64,000 nt of DNA from Lachnospiraceae bacterium (GTDB lineage: Bacteria > Bacillota > Clostridia > Lachnospirales > Lachnospiraceae): NCBI GenBank assembly GCA_017540605.1, contig JAFYAS010000033.1:51410-115409 (forward strand). The letters are read 5' to 3'. This document shows, one piece after another, positions 1 to 9,010 of the stretch. Under the pieces are notes generated by a model. The model did no database searches. It was not told where the DNA came from and worked only from the letters and a program-made list of their open reading frames with translations. How positions within the stretch are numbered: the first letter of the stretch is position 1; each line of letters opens with the position of its first letter. The position numbers and the translations under genes are program-made.

Positions 1-398
1 TTGAGATAGGTAAGGGAGTCACACTTAAGGATGGCAAGGATCTTACTATTATCGCTACGGGACTTCCTGTATCAGAGGCGGTGAAGGCATCCGAGCTTTT
101 GGAAGCTGAGGGCATAAGTGCAAGGGTTATCAATATTCACACCATAAAGCCTATAGATGAAGATATCATTATAAAGGCGGCTGTTGATACCGGAAGGATA
201 TTTACGGTTGAGGAGCATTCAGTGATAGGCGGACTTGGAAGTGCGGTAGCAGAGGTGCTATCAGAAAAATGTCCCACAAAGCTTAAGAGGATAGGTATCT
301 ACGATCGTTTCGGTGAGTCGGGACCTGCGAAGGAGCTTTTGAAAAAATACGGACTCACAGCGGAAGGTATTGTAAAGACCGTAAAAGAAAACATGTAA
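1..398 (+). CDS. Transketolase family protein, C-terminal subunit (5' end outside window)
   Basis: The reading frame is open from the left edge of the window (frame starting at base 3) to TAA at 396-398, so this is the 3' end of a longer gene. The visible 131 or so residues resemble the C-terminal domain of transketolase-like thiamine-diphosphate enzymes: an ATGLPVSEA segment, a NIHTIKPID segment and a VEEHSVIGGLGSAVAE segment. In clostridia transketolase is often split into two genes, and this would be the second subunit, but the first part cannot be seen. Transketolase moves two-carbon ketol units in the non-oxidative pentose phosphate pathway. A GTG at 81 is internal and is not the start. 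A terminator at 413-437 follows directly. The related possibility is a DXP-synthase-like C-terminal domain. Confidence 0.85.
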   Translation, partial: EIGKGVTLKDGKDLTIIATGLPVSEAVKASELLEAEGISARVINIHTIKPIDEDIIIKAAVDTGRIFTVEEHSVIGGLGSAVAEVLSEKCPTKLKRIGIYDRFGESGPAKELLKKYGLTAEGIVKTVKENM

Positions 399-412
399 TA
401 AGAGACTTTTAA

Positions 413-437
413 GGCGATGGAATATCCGTCGCCTTTT
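413..437 (+). terminator. Rho-independent terminator after the transketolase gene
   Basis: An 8-bp stem GGCGATGG (413-420) / CCGTCGCC (426-433) with one T:G pair and a 5-nt loop is followed by TTTT. It starts 15 bases after the upstream stop codon. It contains an ATG at 417 in frame with the next gene, which argues against that ATG being the start of that gene. Confidence 0.7.
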
Positions 438-458
438 AGTGCAAGTAGGAGTAGACGG

Positions 459-1868
459 ATGTATAAGGATTATGATGATGTAGATGAGGGCATGAGCCAC
501 GGAGACGAGCGTGACCTTGATGATATGTTGAACAATGAAGACGATGATGGTTACGAGAAATATTGTTATATGTGCCGAAGACCGGAATCACAGGTTGGTA
601 AGCTTATAAATATGCCCAATAATATATCCGTGTGCAGAAGCTGTATGCAGAAAACCTTTGATTCCTTTAGCAGCATGAATCTAGGATCTATGGGCAAGAT
701 GGATATTGATCTTAGCCAGCTTTTAAGCATGCTTCCCAAGGATATGATGCCAAGAAGTCAAAGGGTCAAGAAAAAGAAAAAGGCGGAGAAGAAGGAAGAA
801 GAGAAATTAACGCTCAAAAATATTCCTGCGCCCCACAAGCTGAAGGCTCAGCTAGACGCCTATGTGATAGGACAGGAAAGGGCTAAAAAGGCTGTATGTG
901 TGGCTGTCTACAATCACTATAAGCGTGTCTTATCAGACGAGGCTGATGAAGTTGAGATTGAAAAATCCAATATGCTGATGCTTGGCCCTACAGGCTCAGG
1001 AAAGACCTATATTGTAAAGACCATAGCAAAGATGCTCAATGTGCCTCTTGCAATTACAGATGCCACTACACTTACCGAGGCAGGCTATATAGGTGATGAT
1101 GTGGAGAGCGTTCTTTCAAAGCTTTTAGCGGCTGCCGACAATGATGTAGAGAGGGCGGAGCATGGCATAGTATTCATAGACGAGATAGACAAGATCGCAA
1201 AAAAGAAGGAAACCAGATCCCGCGATGTAAGCGGCGAATCCGTGCAGCAAGGCCTTTTAAAGCTTTTAGAGGGTGCCGAGATCGAGGTACCTGTGGGCGC
1301 CGGAAGTAAGAATGCCATGGTTCCTCTTGAGACTATAAACACAAAGAATATCCTTTTTATCTGTGGAGGTGCTTTTCCGGATCTTGAGGATATCATAAAG
1401 AGAAGGCTTACAAAGACCTCGGCTATAGGCTTTAAGGCAGAGCTAAAGGATAAATATGATGACGAGGATGTTCTTTCAAAGGTAAGCGTTGAGGATCTTC
1501 GTGAATATGGAATGATACCGGAGTTTCTCGGAAGACTTCCGGTGATGTTTACCCTTTCAAAGCTTGACGAGGAGATGCTTATTGCCATACTTCGTGAACC
1601 TAAAAATGCTATTCTTAAGCAGTACAAAAAGCTTCTCGCTCTTGATGAGGTAGACCTTCAATTTGACGATTCTGCCCTTCGCGCTATTGCTAAAAAAGCT
1701 CTTGAGAAGGAGACCGGAGCGAGAGCGCTTAGAGCCATTATTGAGGATTTTATGCTTGATATCATGTATGAGGTTCCAAAGGATGACAATATCGGAAGCG
1801 TGATCATTACAGGTGATTATGTTGAGGGCAAGGGCTCGCCCATCATTAAAATGAGGGGAGTGGATTGA
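459..1868 (+). CDS. clpX: ClpX-type AAA+ unfoldase, divergent
   Basis: About 469 residues. An N-terminal treble-clef zinc finger has four cysteines (residues 36, 39, 59, 62). The AAA+ core follows: Walker A GPTGSGKT (about 176-183), pore loop GYIG (about 209-212), Walker B IVFIDE (about 237-242), and a C-terminal ClpX small domain with the TGARALR sensor-2 segment. An IGF tripeptide (about 323-325) matches the loop that docks ClpX onto ClpP, so it may feed substrates to ClpP. However, the RKH motif that canonical ClpX uses near the pore entrance is replaced by SKN (about 283-285), and the pore loop is GYIGD instead of GYVGE. No clpP, tig or lon lies next to it, unlike the usual locus, so it may be a second, specialised ClpX. 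Start chosen at ATG 459, which has AGGAG at 447-451 seven bases upstream; ATG 417 lies inside a terminator. Confidence 0.88.
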   Translation: MYKDYDDVDEGMSHGDERDLDDMLNNEDDDGYEKYCYMCRRPESQVGKLINMPNNISVCRSCMQKTFDSFSSMNLGSMGKMDIDLSQLLSMLPKDMMPRSQRVKKKKKAEKKEEEKLTLKNIPAPHKLKAQLDAYVIGQERAKKAVCVAVYNHYKRVLSDEADEVEIEKSNMLMLGPTGSGKTYIVKTIAKMLNVPLAITDATTLTEAGYIGDDVESVLSKLLAAADNDVERAEHGIVFIDEIDKIAKKKETRSRDVSGESVQQGLLKLLEGAEIEVPVGAGSKNAMVPLETINTKNILFICGGAFPDLEDIIKRRLTKTSAIGFKAELKDKYDDEDVLSKVSVEDLREYGMIPEFLGRLPVMFTLSKLDEEMLIAILREPKNAILKQYKKLLALDEVDLQFDDSALRAIAKKALEKETGARALRAIIEDFMLDIMYEVPKDDNIGSVIITGDYVEGKGSPIIKMRGVD

Positions 1869-1869
1869 T

Positions 1870-2280
1870 ATGGCAATGAATGAAAAGCATGGCAAATATG
1901 TGCTCAGTATGGGAAAGAGGATCAGACAATACCTTGAATATGTGGATGAATTTTTGGACAATCCCCCGAAGGACTGTGATCTCCAAAAGGAGATAGAAAG
2001 ACATTTGCAGCAGATAGCCTTCTTTTCTCATGAGAGGTTTATACATCTCATCGTAATGTGTCTTTTTGCAGTGGGTGCGGTTATGACATTTTTAGCGCTG
2101 GCCATAGAGACCAATCTCATCGTGATGCTTTTACTCATTATGCTGTTGGTTTTGCTGGTACCCTATGTAAGACATTATTATCTGATGGAGAACAGTGTTC
2201 AGACCATGTATGAGCAATATGACAGAATGTTGGCTATGACGGGGGACAAGGTTTTTAAGGCTGATTATAACAAGAAGTAA
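1870..2280 (+). CDS. Small membrane protein of unknown function, two TM segments
   Basis: 136 residues, starting one base after the clpX stop, so translation is probably coupled to clpX. The first 60 residues are charged and helical (MGKRIRQYLEYVDEFL region). Two closely spaced hydrophobic helices follow at about residues 58-80 and 83-102, then a short basic/aromatic C-terminal tail. No signal peptide or catalytic motif is seen. I do not recognise the family. The tight junction with the ClpX relative suggests the two are made together, but gives no function. A second ATG two codons downstream could also serve as the start. Confidence 0.7.
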   Translation: MAMNEKHGKYVLSMGKRIRQYLEYVDEFLDNPPKDCDLQKEIERHLQQIAFFSHERFIHLIVMCLFAVGAVMTFLALAIETNLIVMLLLIMLLVLLVPYVRHYYLMENSVQTMYEQYDRMLAMTGDKVFKADYNKK

Positions 2281-2296
2281 GGTGACTTTTCACTAA

Positions 2297-2314
2297 AGCT
2301 CTGAACAGTTACGA
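2297..2314 (+). repeat. Remnant of repeat family B
   Basis: The stretch AGCTCTGAACAGTTACGA resembles the right end of the 149-bp family B element at 39085-39233, which ends TGAACAGTTACG. It lies in the 56-base gap before the secreted protease gene. A small GTGA/TCAC hairpin (2282-2293) sits just before it. Confidence 0.4.
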
Positions 2315-2336
2315 AATAAGGGAGTTTATATATTAG

Positions 2337-4181
2337 ATGAGAAAAATTAAGAATTATCTGTTTATTACAATGCTTGCATTTTCCCTATCATTTGGAGGAA
2401 GTGTAGCCTATGCAGCCAAGAGTGAGGAGCTTCCTGTGCCTGAAAAAGGGGAAGAGGCTACTGTATCCGAATACGGACTTTTGGGCTTTCAGAATATGCA
2501 TTTTGATGATGGAGAGGTAGAGGAGGAAGGGGACGGACTTTCCCGTGGTGCAAGCTACCCTTCACATTATAGCTCTGCTGAGAAGGGCTATGTGACATCG
2601 GTAAAGAATCAGCTGACCACAGGTGCCTGCTGGGCATTTTCTGCTGTTTCCTGCATAGAAACCGATGCCATAAAGAACAAGAGAAAGATAGGCGGTAAGA
2701 AAAGAGGGTTAAGTCTTGATCTTTCCGAGAGACATCTTGTATATTTTACTTATCATCCAAAGAATGATCCATTAAACAATAACAAGGGAGATAAGGTAAC
2801 ATATACCTATAGCGGTCAGGAGTTCTATCGCGGAGGCAACAGCATCATGGCGGCGGTAAGCCTTGCAAACGGTGAAGGCCCTGTGTATGAATCGGTAGCG
2901 CCTTTTTCTGACAACTCAGTAAAGGCATCAAAGGATTACCAGAGCCTTCTGTCATTAAAGAGCATGGATATGATCTTTGCTACCAACGGTCAGGCTCAGA
3001 AGAATGCCAAGGCTATAAAAAAGGCTATTCTCCAGAACGGAGCATGTGTATTTACTATCGATTATGAATTTGCCAGAAATTATGACAGCACACCTGAGAA
3101 TTATTATTATCCAAAAAGCAATTCTCTAAAGACCAATCATGATGTGACTGTTGTAGGTTGGGATGATAATTATCCGGCATCAAAGTTCTCTGAATTTACA
3201 CCGCCGGGAGATGGAGCATGGCTCGTAAAGAACAGTTGGGGGTCAGCTTGGGGAGAAAACGGATATTTTTGGTATTCGTATCATGATCCCGGACTGTTTT
3301 CTGCATGGGCATATACTATGTCAGAAAAGAAATATGACAATGACTATTTTTACAGCAATATGCCTATGATAGGCGATTGCGGAAGCAGAATGCATCCCGG
3401 AAGGAAATCAACCTTTGCCAATACCTACACCATAAAGGCTTCAGACACCGGTTATGAAAAGATCGAAGCAGTAGGCTTTGGTGTATCCAATTCCAATGTG
3501 AAATACGAGATCGAGCTTTATGCGAATTCAAAAGCCGGCAAGCCTAAAAGCGGTAAGAAGCTTTTAAAGAAGGCCACTACCGGCAAACTAAAATATGCGG
3601 GTTATCATGTGGTGGAGCTTAAGACGCCGGTTTATGTGAAGTCCGGTACCGATGTGACGGTTCTTGTGACGGTAAAGGATTGTGACGGCGACACTGTATT
3701 TTTGTGGGTTGATCAGGGAAAGAGAACTGATTCCTATACCGAGGTAGCAAATGCTGCCCATTATGGCTATGCCAGCATAAAGCACAATGCCAAGATCGCA
3801 AAGAAAAAGAGCGTGTGGTCTTTGGAGGGTGTATCCGGTTGGCTTGATATCGGCAATGCCTATGGTGAAACCGCATGTATAAATATGTATACCGATACAC
3901 CGAATACAAAGATCAAGAGCATAGCTTCAAAGGGTGGCAAGGTATCCTTAAGCTGGAACAAGACAGGTGGTGCTACCGGTTATAAGATCCTTCGTTCCGA
4001 GAAAAAGAATAAGGACTATAAGGAGATAAAGACTGTCGATTCAAAGACCCTTAAGTATACCGATAAGAAGGTTAAAAAGGGAAAGACTTATTATTACAAG
4101 GTGGTTCCCGTAAAGAAGATAGATGGAAAAGCTTTATCCGGGAAAAAGACGGCAGCTTCAAGTATAAAGGTTAAGAAGTAG
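2337..4181 (+). CDS. Secreted papain-family (C1) cysteine protease with lectin-like and FN3-like domains
   Basis: 614 residues. An N-terminal signal peptide ends near AYA (residue 26). The C1A peptidase domain spans about residues 72-330 with oxyanion Gln92, nucleophile Cys98 (TTGACWAFSA), His268 (TNHDVTVVGWD) and Asn299 (VKNSWG). All expected catalytic residues are present. Residues about 335-500 resemble the lectin-like domain commonly found C-terminal to clostridial C1 peptidases. A fibronectin type III-like domain follows (about 525-614, ending in a Lys-rich tail). There is no sortase motif, so the protein is probably secreted or held non-covalently on the wall. The likely role is extracellular protein degradation. 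GGAG at 2321-2324 is about 12 bases before the ATG, a long spacing. Confidence 0.9.
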   Translation: MRKIKNYLFITMLAFSLSFGGSVAYAAKSEELPVPEKGEEATVSEYGLLGFQNMHFDDGEVEEEGDGLSRGASYPSHYSSAEKGYVTSVKNQLTTGACWAFSAVSCIETDAIKNKRKIGGKKRGLSLDLSERHLVYFTYHPKNDPLNNNKGDKVTYTYSGQEFYRGGNSIMAAVSLANGEGPVYESVAPFSDNSVKASKDYQSLLSLKSMDMIFATNGQAQKNAKAIKKAILQNGACVFTIDYEFARNYDSTPENYYYPKSNSLKTNHDVTVVGWDDNYPASKFSEFTPPGDGAWLVKNSWGSAWGENGYFWYSYHDPGLFSAWAYTMSEKKYDNDYFYSNMPMIGDCGSRMHPGRKSTFANTYTIKASDTGYEKIEAVGFGVSNSNVKYEIELYANSKAGKPKSGKKLLKKATTGKLKYAGYHVVELKTPVYVKSGTDVTVLVTVKDCDGDTVFLWVDQGKRTDSYTEVANAAHYGYASIKHNAKIAKKKSVWSLEGVSGWLDIGNAYGETACINMYTDTPNTKIKSIASKGGKVSLSWNKTGGATGYKILRSEKKNKDYKEIKTVDSKTLKYTDKKVKKGKTYYYKVVPVKKIDGKALSGKKTAASSIKVKK

Positions 4182-4185
4182 GTAC

Positions 4186-5169
4186 ATGAGATCATTTATC
4201 AACACAATGAAATATGGAGACGGAAAGACAAAGGCTTTGATGCTTTCTATAGCAGGTCTTATCGTAGGAGCACTGGTGCTTGTGGTTTTGGCAATACTTC
4301 TTCCTATGATGAACCTTTTTGCAGTCGCTCTTGTGATGATAGTGATCGCCATAGTTCTTTCCCAGCAATATACATTTTCGGATATACGCCCTTATGAGGA
4401 GCTTGACGAGGTCACGCTGGCGAATATGCTTCCCGAGGATGTCCTCACTCACTACGATGAGGAGAGGCTTAAGATGGTTTTCATACGATTCAGGGTGAGA
4501 GCGGATCATAAGCCCATATTGATAGACAGATCCGAAAAGCATAGGATAAATCAGGTTCCGGCATATATCTGGGTGTTAAAGGGACAGGTGCATATCCTGT
4601 TGTTTGAAAAAACTCCCAGGGAGATCGTACTTCCTGAGATGGGATTTCGCGTTGTCAGATATAGAAGAAATGCCCCTGTAAATATCAAGGGCGAATATGT
4701 TCAGATGAAAAAGCCCTCGCTACTAAAGAAGGTATTTGAAGATTATCTTCCCCAGGTTCACGAGAGAGGAAGCGGATCGGTAAAAAGAGGCTTCAAGAAT
4801 CTTTATATCATAGGTGATGATATAGAGATCACGGCAAAGTCTGCAAAGAATGTATTTGATATGATCGACTCCAATTTTGAGATAGATGACAAATTCACCA
4901 GATCAGGGGAATACGGAGAAGAATTCATAGAGATGTATAAGGCGTACACTCTTTTCAGGGACCAGATCACAGATGCAGTTGTTTATAAGAATACTGTGAC
5001 AAGGATCCTTGATGAGATGGCACTTTCAAATATGCTTGATTCAGCGCTAAAGCACAATCTCGATCAGATGATGGAGGTTCACTTCATTTCCGAGGACTAT
5101 TATAAATATTGTCTGGAAAAGAGGATAGCACTTAAAAAGGAACAGATGAAACAAATGAAGAAAGGATAA
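4186..5169 (+). CDS. Membrane protein of unknown function, cytoplasmic C-terminal domain
   Basis: 327 residues. Two adjacent hydrophobic helices lie at about residues 18-42 and 43-60, followed by a 265-residue soluble region rich in charged residues that probably faces the cytoplasm and ends in a Lys/Met-rich helix (EQMKQMKKG). The soluble part contains alternating hydrophobic strands (about 95-170) and a helical second half. I do not recognise a named family or a catalytic motif. The gene starts 4 bases after the protease stop and ends 6 bases before the glutamine synthetase start, so it is probably co-transcribed with one or both. Confidence 0.75.
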   Translation: MRSFINTMKYGDGKTKALMLSIAGLIVGALVLVVLAILLPMMNLFAVALVMIVIAIVLSQQYTFSDIRPYEELDEVTLANMLPEDVLTHYDEERLKMVFIRFRVRADHKPILIDRSEKHRINQVPAYIWVLKGQVHILLFEKTPREIVLPEMGFRVVRYRRNAPVNIKGEYVQMKKPSLLKKVFEDYLPQVHERGSGSVKRGFKNLYIIGDDIEITAKSAKNVFDMIDSNFEIDDKFTRSGEYGEEFIEMYKAYTLFRDQITDAVVYKNTVTRILDEMALSNMLDSALKHNLDQMMEVHFISEDYYKYCLEKRIALKKEQMKQMKKG

Positions 5170-5175
5170 ATTAAG

Positions 5176-7290
5176 ATGAACGAGAGAGTAGATGTACCGG
5201 AGTTATTCGGATCCCATGTATTTAACGACAGAGTTATGAGACAAAGGCTTCCGAAGAATGTCTACAAGGAGCTTAAGGAGACCATAGAGCTTGGAAAGGA
5301 GCTTAATCCAGCCATAGCTGATACGGTTGCCAATGCCATGAAGGATTGGGCTGTGGAGATGGGAGCAACACATTTTACCCATTGGTTCCAGCCGATGACG
5401 GGAGTAACGGCTGAAAAACACGACGCCTTTATCAATCCCACAAACGATGGTAAGGTTCTATTGGAGTTTTCCGGAAAGGAGCTCATAAAAGGAGAGCCTG
5501 ATGCATCAAGCTTTCCCTCAGGGGGACTTCGTGCGACCTTTGAGGCGAGAGGCTATACAGCCTGGGATTGCACATCTCCGGCTTTCGTAAAGGAGACTCC
5601 CGGCGGAACCATCGTGCTATGTATTCCCACGGCTTTCTGTTCATATACAGGTGAGGCTCTTGATTACAAGACACCTCTTCTTCGTTCTATGGATGCGATA
5701 AATGTACAGGCTCTTAGGATATTAAGACTATTTGGCAATCTCACCTCAACGAGAGTAGTGCCCTCAGTGGGACCTGAGCAGGAATATTTCCTTGTGGATA
5801 GAGCTTTATATAAGCAGAGAAAGGATCTGATCTTCACTGGAAGAACTCTTTTTGGCGCTATGCCTCCCAAGGGTCAGGAGATGGATGATCATTATTTCGG
5901 AAGCGTGAAGGAAAGAGTGTCAAGCTTCATGAATGATCTTAATATAGAGCTTTGGAAGCTTGGAATCAGTGCAAAGACACAGCACAACGAAGTGGCACCT
6001 GCACAGCATGAGCTTGCTCCTGTATATGCCACCATCAATGTGGCTACGGATCACAACCAGCTCATCATGGAGATCATGAGAAAGGTAGCTATGAGAAAGG
6101 GACTTAAGTGCCTTCTTCACGAGAAACCCTTTGCCGGGGTCAATGGTTCAGGTAAGCATGACAACTGGTCACTTGTTACTGATGACGGGATCAACCTTTT
6201 AGAGCCCGGTAGGACGCCTCACGAGAATACACAGTTCCTACTCTTTTTGGTAGCCATACTTCGTGCGGTAGATCTTCATGCAGATCTTTTAAGACTTTCT
6301 GCATCCTCAGTGGGCAACGATCTTCGTCTTGGTGGAAATGAGGCACCTCCTGCCATCATCTCTGTTTTCCTCGGAGAGCAGCTTCAGGATGTACTTAATC
6401 AGCTTGAAAAGAAGGGTGAGGCAACCCGTTCAATAAAGGGACATGCCTATGATGCGGGAGTATCCACACTTCCTTCCTTCAGACAGGATGCCACAGATAG
6501 AAACAGAACCTCACCATTTGCATTTACGGGAAATAAATTTGAGTTCCGTATGGTTGGCTCTACACAGTCCGTTGCAGCACCGAATATCGTACTAAATACC
6601 ATAGTAGCTGATTCACTTTGTGATATAGCTGATTCTCTTGAGGGAGTAGAGAACTTTGAGACAGCTGTACATGAGCTCATCACCAAGCTCATCAAGGAGC
6701 ACAAGAGGATCATCTTCAACGGAGACGGATATTCGAAGGAATGGTATGAAGAAGCCGAAAAGAGGGGCTTAAAGAGCATTGCATCTATGGTAGATGCTAT
6801 TCCCGCTATGACCACAGATAAGGCGAAGAAGCTCTTTACCAAGCATCATGTATTCAATGAGACCGAGCTCAATGCCCGTGCAGATATACATTATGAAATC
6901 TATTCAAAGGCGATAAATATTGAAGCAAAGACCATGATAGAGATGTCGAAAAAGCAGATCATACCTGCAGTTATCAGATATCAGACAGAGCTTGCTGAGG
7001 GTGTGAATGCCCTAAAGGCAGCAGGTATTTCAGAGGTATCGGTTCAGACAGAGCTGATGACAGGTATAGCTACCGAGCTAAAGACTATGAACGATGCTTT
7101 AGGTAAGCTTTGCGAGTCGGTAAAAAAGGCGGAGAGCATTGAAGATGATGCTGAGAGATCCCATTTCTTCCATGATGTGGTATGTGTTGATATGGAGGCT
7201 CTGAGAGCTCCTGCTGATAAGCTAGAGCTGATGCTACCAAGAACCGCTTGGCCCTTCCCTCAGTATGCAGAGCTGATGTTTGATATTTAA
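5176..7290 (+). CDS. glnN: Glutamine synthetase type III
   Basis: 704 residues, the usual length for the GSIII family and much longer than GSI (about 450). It makes glutamine from glutamate, ammonia and ATP in the cytoplasm. The N-terminal region characteristic of GSIII is present ([27 protein letters not shown]), followed by the catalytic core: [12 protein letters not shown] (metal-binding Glu), [24 protein letters not shown], the nucleotide loop [10 protein letters not shown] and [20 protein letters not shown] lies 9 bases upstream of the ATG. A stem-loop at 7305-7330 follows the stop. GSIII is the common form in Bacteroides, Butyrivibrio and related anaerobes. Confidence 0.96.
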   Translation: MNERVDVPELFGSHVFNDRVMRQRLPKNVYKELKETIELGKELNPAIADTVANAMKDWAVEMGATHFTHWFQPMTGVTAEKHDAFINPTNDGKVLLEFSGKELIKGEPDASSFPSGGLRATFEARGYTAWDCTSPAFVKETPGGTIVLCIPTAFCSYTGEALDYKTPLLRSMDAINVQALRILRLFGNLTSTRVVPSVGPEQEYFLVDRALYKQRKDLIFTGRTLFGAMPPKGQEMDDHYFGSVKERVSSFMNDLNIELWKLGISAKTQHNEVAPAQHELAPVYATINVATDHNQLIMEIMRKVAMRKGLKCLLHEKPFAGVNGSGKHDNWSLVTDDGINLLEPGRTPHENTQFLLFLVAILRAVDLHADLLRLSASSVGNDLRLGGNEAPPAIISVFLGEQLQDVLNQLEKKGEATRSIKGHAYDAGVSTLPSFRQDATDRNRTSPFAFTGNKFEFRMVGSTQSVAAPNIVLNTIVADSLCDIADSLEGVENFETAVHELITKLIKEHKRIIFNGDGYSKEWYEEAEKRGLKSIASMVDAIPAMTTDKAKKLFTKHHVFNETELNARADIHYEIYSKAINIEAKTMIEMSKKQIIPAVIRYQTELAEGVNALKAAGISEVSVQTELMTGIATELKTMNDALGKLCESVKKAESIEDDAERSHFFHDVVCVDMEALRAPADKLELMLPRTAWPFPQYAELMFDI

Positions 7291-7304
7291 ATGCTTGAAG
7301 AAAA

Positions 7305-7330
7305 GGGCACTATGTATTATAATAGTGCCC
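7305..7330 (+). terminator. Stem-loop after glutamine synthetase
   Basis: A perfect 9-bp stem GGGCACTAT (7305-7313) / ATAGTGCCC (7322-7330) with an 8-nt loop, starting 15 bases after the glnN stop. The plus-strand side lacks a long T tract (TAATTG), so it is a probable rather than a strong intrinsic terminator. Confidence 0.55.
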
Positions 7331-7337
7331 TAATTGT

Positions 7338-7417
7338 AGGATTGCGGGAGCTGCAAAGCAGCGGAGCAATCCGTGGTATCAGTTGGGGGCAAAATACCTT
7401 TTGACCCCAACATCATT
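7338..7417 (+). repeat. Repeat family A, partial copy (80 bp)
   Basis: These 80 bases match 32024-32103 with only a few differences. The unit folds into two hairpins. The first is GGATTGC...GCAATCC enclosing GCTGC-aaa-GCAGC (7339-7372). The second pairs TTGGGG.CAAAA with TTTTGACCCCAA (7383-7410). The left part of the longer copy at 31887-32023 is absent. It lies between the glnN stem-loop and thrC and encodes no protein. Confidence 0.8.
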
Positions 7418-7450
7418 GTATACATATATTAAAGAAAAGAGGATACTTAT

Positions 7451-8938
7451 ATGAATGTAACCTATAAAAGTACTAGGAATAACAATGAGACAGCTACAGC
7501 ATCACAGGCTATATTAAAGGGTCTTGCAGAGAACGGTGGACTTTTTGTTCCCAATCATATCCCTGCATTTGACAAGTCGCTTGATGAGCTTTCCAAGATG
7601 AGCTACAAGGAAGTGGCATACGAAGTGATGAAGCTTATGTTCACTGATTTTACTGAGGAAGAGTTAAAGCATTGTATCGATGGTGCTTATGACAAGAAGT
7701 TCGATACTGAGCTTATCGCCCCTCTTGTAAAGAAGGCAGGAGCCAACTATCTTGAGCTCTTCCACGGTGCGACCATAGCATTTAAGGATATGGCGCTTTC
7801 TATTCTGCCTTATCTTTTAGTTACATCCGCAAAGAAGAACAATGTCAAGAATGATATAGTGATACTTACAGCAACCTCAGGTGATACAGGAAAGGCCGCA
7901 CTTGCCGGCTTTGCTGATGTGCCCGGAACAAAGATCATCGTCTTCTATCCCAAGAATGGTGTAAGTCCCATTCAGGAGAAGCAGATGGTTACACAGCGTG
8001 GTGACAACACCTCTGTTGTGGGTATCATCGGTAACTTTGATGATGCTCAGACAGGTGTTAAGAACATGTTCAACAATGCTGAGCTTAAGGCAGAGATGGA
8101 TAAGAAGGGATTCCAGTTCTCATCTGCCAATTCTATAAACATCGGTCGTCTTGTACCTCAGATGGTTTACTATGTATATGCATACACAAGACTTGTGGCA
8201 AATGGCGAGATCAAGTCAGGTGATCCCATCAATGTGGTAGTTCCCACAGGAAACTTCGGAAATATCCTTGCAGCATACTACGCAAAGACCATGGGACTTC
8301 CCATTGCAAAGCTTATCTGTGCATCAAATGAGAACAAGGTGCTTTTTGACTTCTTCAAGACAGGTATCTATGACAAGAACAGAGACTTCATCCTTACAAC
8401 CTCTCCTTCAATGGATATCCTGATCTCAAGCAACCTTGAGAGACTTATATACAAGATCGCAGACGAGAGCGATGCAAAGGACAATGAGCTGATGACCTCA
8501 CTTAACACTAACGGTAAGTACGAGATCACAGCGGATATGAAGGCAAAGCTTGATGACTTCTTCGGTGGTTTCGCAACAGAGGCAGAGTGTGCTGCCACTA
8601 TCAAGAAGGTATACGAGTCAGATAGCTACATCATGGATACACATACAGCGGTAGCTGCTACCGTATATGACAAATATGTGGCAGAGACCGGTGACAAGAC
8701 ACCTACAGTGATCGCATCAACTGCGAGCCCTTACAAGTTCACAAGAAGCGTAATGAATGCTATCGATCCCGCATATGATTCAAAGAGCGATTTCGAGCTT
8801 GTAGATGAGCTCAACAAGCTTTCAGGTGTAAAGGTTCCTCAGGCAATCGAGGATATCCGTACTGCTCCCGTACTCCATGACACTGTATGTGACAAGAGCG
8901 AAATGGAGAAGACGGTAAGGAATATTTTAAAGCTTTAA
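7451..8938 (+). CDS. thrC: Threonine synthase
   Basis: 495 residues, matching the longer fungal/bacterial class of threonine synthase. This PLP enzyme converts O-phosphohomoserine to threonine. The N-terminal MNVTYKSTRNNNETATASQA segment, the PLP-lysine region FHGATIAFKDMALS, the ATSGDTGKAAL phosphate-binding loop and VVPTGNFGNILAAYYAK are all clear. AGAGGA sits about 8 bases before ATG 7451. Only 72 bases separate it from sufC, and no terminator is visible there, so read-through into the SUF operon is possible. Other threonine pathway genes are not nearby. Confidence 0.95.
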   Translation: MNVTYKSTRNNNETATASQAILKGLAENGGLFVPNHIPAFDKSLDELSKMSYKEVAYEVMKLMFTDFTEEELKHCIDGAYDKKFDTELIAPLVKKAGANYLELFHGATIAFKDMALSILPYLLVTSAKKNNVKNDIVILTATSGDTGKAALAGFADVPGTKIIVFYPKNGVSPIQEKQMVTQRGDNTSVVGIIGNFDDAQTGVKNMFNNAELKAEMDKKGFQFSSANSINIGRLVPQMVYYVYAYTRLVANGEIKSGDPINVVVPTGNFGNILAAYYAKTMGLPIAKLICASNENKVLFDFFKTGIYDKNRDFILTTSPSMDILISSNLERLIYKIADESDAKDNELMTSLNTNGKYEITADMKAKLDDFFGGFATEAECAATIKKVYESDSYIMDTHTAVAATVYDKYVAETGDKTPTVIASTASPYKFTRSVMNAIDPAYDSKSDFELVDELNKLSGVKVPQAIEDIRTAPVLHDTVCDKSEMEKTVRNILKL

Positions 8939-8964
8939 GCATAACAAAGCGCCGGTTTTGCGGA

Positions 8965-8996
8965 GAACATATCACTTCGGTGCGTAGGGAACATAT
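8965..8996 (+). repeat. Two GAACATAT direct repeats upstream of sufC
   Basis: GAACATAT occurs at 8965-8972 and again at 8989-8996, 24 bases apart and each preceded by GG/GA-rich sequence. No convincing promoter was identified in this 72-base gap. The repeats may be regulator sites or chance. Confidence 0.3.
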
Positions 8997-9010
8997 AGAA
9001 AGGTAAAATA

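Noticed and set aside
1085..1627. Long minus-strand open frame of about 180 codons inside clpX
   Set aside because: It is antisense to a strongly conserved AAA+ domain, has no ribosome binding site and gives a Ser-rich, low-complexity product typical of reverse-complement reading.
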